From Actinomycetota bacterium (lineage in GTDB: Bacteria; Actinomycetota; Actinomycetes; Propionibacteriales; Nocardioidaceae): a DNA stretch of 7,240 nt. Shown here piece after piece: positions 5,968-7,240 of the stretch; within the stretch, counting starts at the first letter, position 1, and every line of letters starts with the position of its first letter. Where the stretch lies: contig WLIH01000129.1 of the NCBI GenBank assembly GCA_009702305.1, positions 1 through 7,240 of the forward strand. The letters run 5' to 3'. Below the pieces are notes generated by a model. The model had not been told where the DNA came from. It was given only the letters and a program-made list of their open reading frames with translations, and did not search any database. The position numbers were made by a program, and so were the translations under genes.

Positions 5968-7240
5968 TCAAGATTGGCCCAGCTCCGCCGGCAGGGGGCG
6001 CTCGTGCAGGACCACCAGGCTGGTGACCGCACGGGTCAGGCAGACGTAGAGCAGGCGCAGGCCGGTGACCCGGTCGTGCTCGCCGGCCACGATCTGCTCG
6101 GGCTCCAACAGCACGACGTGGTCGAACTCCAGGCCCTTGGCCAGGCTCGCCGGCACCAGCTGGAGGGCTGCATCGGACCCGTCGGGGGCTTCGTGGCCGA
6201 GCTCGGTGTGCGCGATCGCGGCGCGGGTCAGCGCATCGCGCACCCCCGGCAGCGCGACGTCCGCGACGATCAGCCCGACCGAGCCCTCGCGCCCCAGGAC
6301 GTCGCCGACGGTGTCGACCAGCGCGCCGGGGCCGATCGCCAGCTCGCCGCGAGCCCGACGCACGGACGTGGGCGGCTCGAGGTCGGGCGCGATGTGCGGG
6401 AGCAGCCGGGCGGCGTACTCGATCACCTCGCCCGGCACCCGGAAGCCTCGCGTCAGCTGCTCCACGTGGGCGTCCGGCCGACCGAGATGGGTGAGCGCCT
6501 CCGCCCACGAGCGCGTCGCCCACGGGGTCGTCGCCTGGGCGAGGTCGCCGAGCACGGTGAGCGACCCGGTGGAGGAGCGGCGGGCGAGCGCGCGCAGCAT
6601 CATCGGGGAGAGGTCCTGCGCCTCGTCGACCACGATGTGACCGACCGACGGCGTGCGCTCGAGCAGGTCGGCCGCCTCGTCGAGCAGCACGGTGTCGGCG
6701 AGGGTCCACCGGGCGGTGCCGGGGGAGCGCGGCGGCGAGGCCCACAGCAGCAGGGTCTGCTCGTCGGGCGTCAGCACTCCCTCGGCCGCCACCGCGAGCA
6801 GGGCGGGGTCCGACAGCACGGCGTGGACCAACCGGGCCGGGTCGACCTGCGGCCACAGGGCGGCTGCGTACTCCTTGACGGGCCGGCTGCGGGCGACGGC
6901 GTCCTGCACGCGGTCGTCGGGCGACTCGCCCCCGAGCTCCATCTGCACGAGCACGCGGTGCGCCAGCGCCTGCGGCAGCATCGCGCGCGCCGCGGCGTAG
7001 CGGACGCCGCGCTCGCGCAGCGACGCGAGCACCTCCTCGGCCTCGTACGCCGCCAGCCGCCAGCGCCGTGCGCCGCGGGGCACGACGAGCGACTCGGTCG
7101 GCGCGGCGATCCCCGACCAGAGGGCGCGACGCAGCACCTCCGCCACCCGCGCGTCGCCCTTGAGGGTGGCCACGTCGGCCGGCTCCTCGGCGCGCACGCG
7201 GTGCGGCTTGGCCGCGCCCGGCCCGCCGGCGACCAGCTCC
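5968..7240 (-). CDS. helR: HelR/HelD-type RNA polymerase-recycling ATPase, 5' end outside window
   Basis: The visible 423 residues are the C-terminal part of an SF1 (UvrD/Rep-like) motor of the HelD family, most like actinobacterial HelR. These proteins bind stalled or rifamycin-blocked RNA polymerase, release it from DNA and recycle it by ATP hydrolysis. Visible motifs are the Walker B/motif II HIVVDEAQDLSPMM (the DEAQ at 6627-6616), the family-typical TVLGDLAQATTPWA, motif IV-like LTRGFRVPGEVIEYA, motif V LAKGLEFDHVVLLEP (about 6150-6110) and motif VI RLLYVCLTRA (about 6060-6030). The protein ends soon after in PLPAELGQS. The frame is open to the window edge, so the Walker A motif and the polymerase-channel arms lie beyond 7240. 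A GTG at 7197 is inside the protein and is not the start. The Walker A and any rifamycin-associated element cannot be seen from here. Confidence 0.78.
   Translation of the reverse strand, partial: ELVAGGPGAAKPHRVRAEEPADVATLKGDARVAEVLRRALWSGIAAPTESLVVPRGARRWRLAAYEAEEVLASLRERGVRYAAARAMLPQALAHRVLVQMELGGESPDDRVQDAVARSRPVKEYAAALWPQVDPARLVHAVLSDPALLAVAAEGVLTPDEQTLLLWASPPRSPGTARWTLADTVLLDEAADLLERTPSVGHIVVDEAQDLSPMMLRALARRSSTGSLTVLGDLAQATTPWATRSWAEALTHLGRPDAHVEQLTRGFRVPGEVIEYAARLLPHIAPDLEPPTSVRRARGELAIGPGALVDTVGDVLGREGSVGLIVADVALPGVRDALTRAAIAHTELGHEAPDGSDAALQLVPASLAKGLEFDHVVLLEPEQIVAGEHDRVTGLRLLYVCLTRAVTSLVVLHERPLPAELGQS

Noticed and set aside
4650..6026. A 458-codon plus-strand frame opposite the secreted-protein gene
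   Set aside because: It is antisense to a well-supported gene and its composition (Gly, Ala, Val, Asp, Arg) is typical of high-GC antisense frames.

Overview
This is about 7.2 kb of very GC-rich chromosomal DNA from an actinomycete. The base composition, the GTG starts, the TAnnnT-type -10 elements, the HelR-type helicase, the DUF4031 gene and a KstR-like operator fit a Nocardioides-like member of the Propionibacteriales best. The genus is an inference from gene content. I see no mobile element, phage gene, CRISPR array, tRNA or rRNA. Coding density is high.

Layout. On the plus strand, 2-742 encodes an all-helical protein with a W-x-G turn (WXG100/type VII-like), followed 13 bp later by a small DUF4031 gene (756-1019). 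A long inverted repeat (1023-1096) almost fills the gap to a convergent minus-strand pair. That pair is an HD-superfamily hydrolase (3051 to 2407) and an 8-oxoguanine deaminase-type amidohydrolase (2410 to 1103), whose stop and start overlap as GTGA. Divergent from the pair is a small plus-strand gene (3145-3519) with the full catalytic set of a ketosteroid delta5-isomerase. In front of it are a plausible -10 element, a near-palindromic KstR-like operator and a strong ribosome binding site. The rest is on the minus strand: a HelR/HelD-type helicase whose 5' part lies beyond the window (>7240 to 5968), a secreted protein of tandem carboxypeptidase-regulatory-like beta-sandwich domains (5858 to 4593), and a related protein without a signal peptide (4452 to 3526).

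How the parts relate. Three functional themes sit side by side without forming one pathway: purine damage salvage or sanitation (HD hydrolase plus deaminase, probably translationally coupled), a steroid-catabolism gene under a likely KstR-type repressor, and a cell-surface or secreted beta-sandwich pair downstream of an RNA polymerase-recycling motor. The most interesting observations are the KstR-like operator in front of an isolated ketosteroid isomerase, the GTGA coupling of an uncharacterised HD hydrolase to 8-oxoguanine deaminase, and the large hairpin between convergent genes. I found no convincing entirely new multi-gene system.
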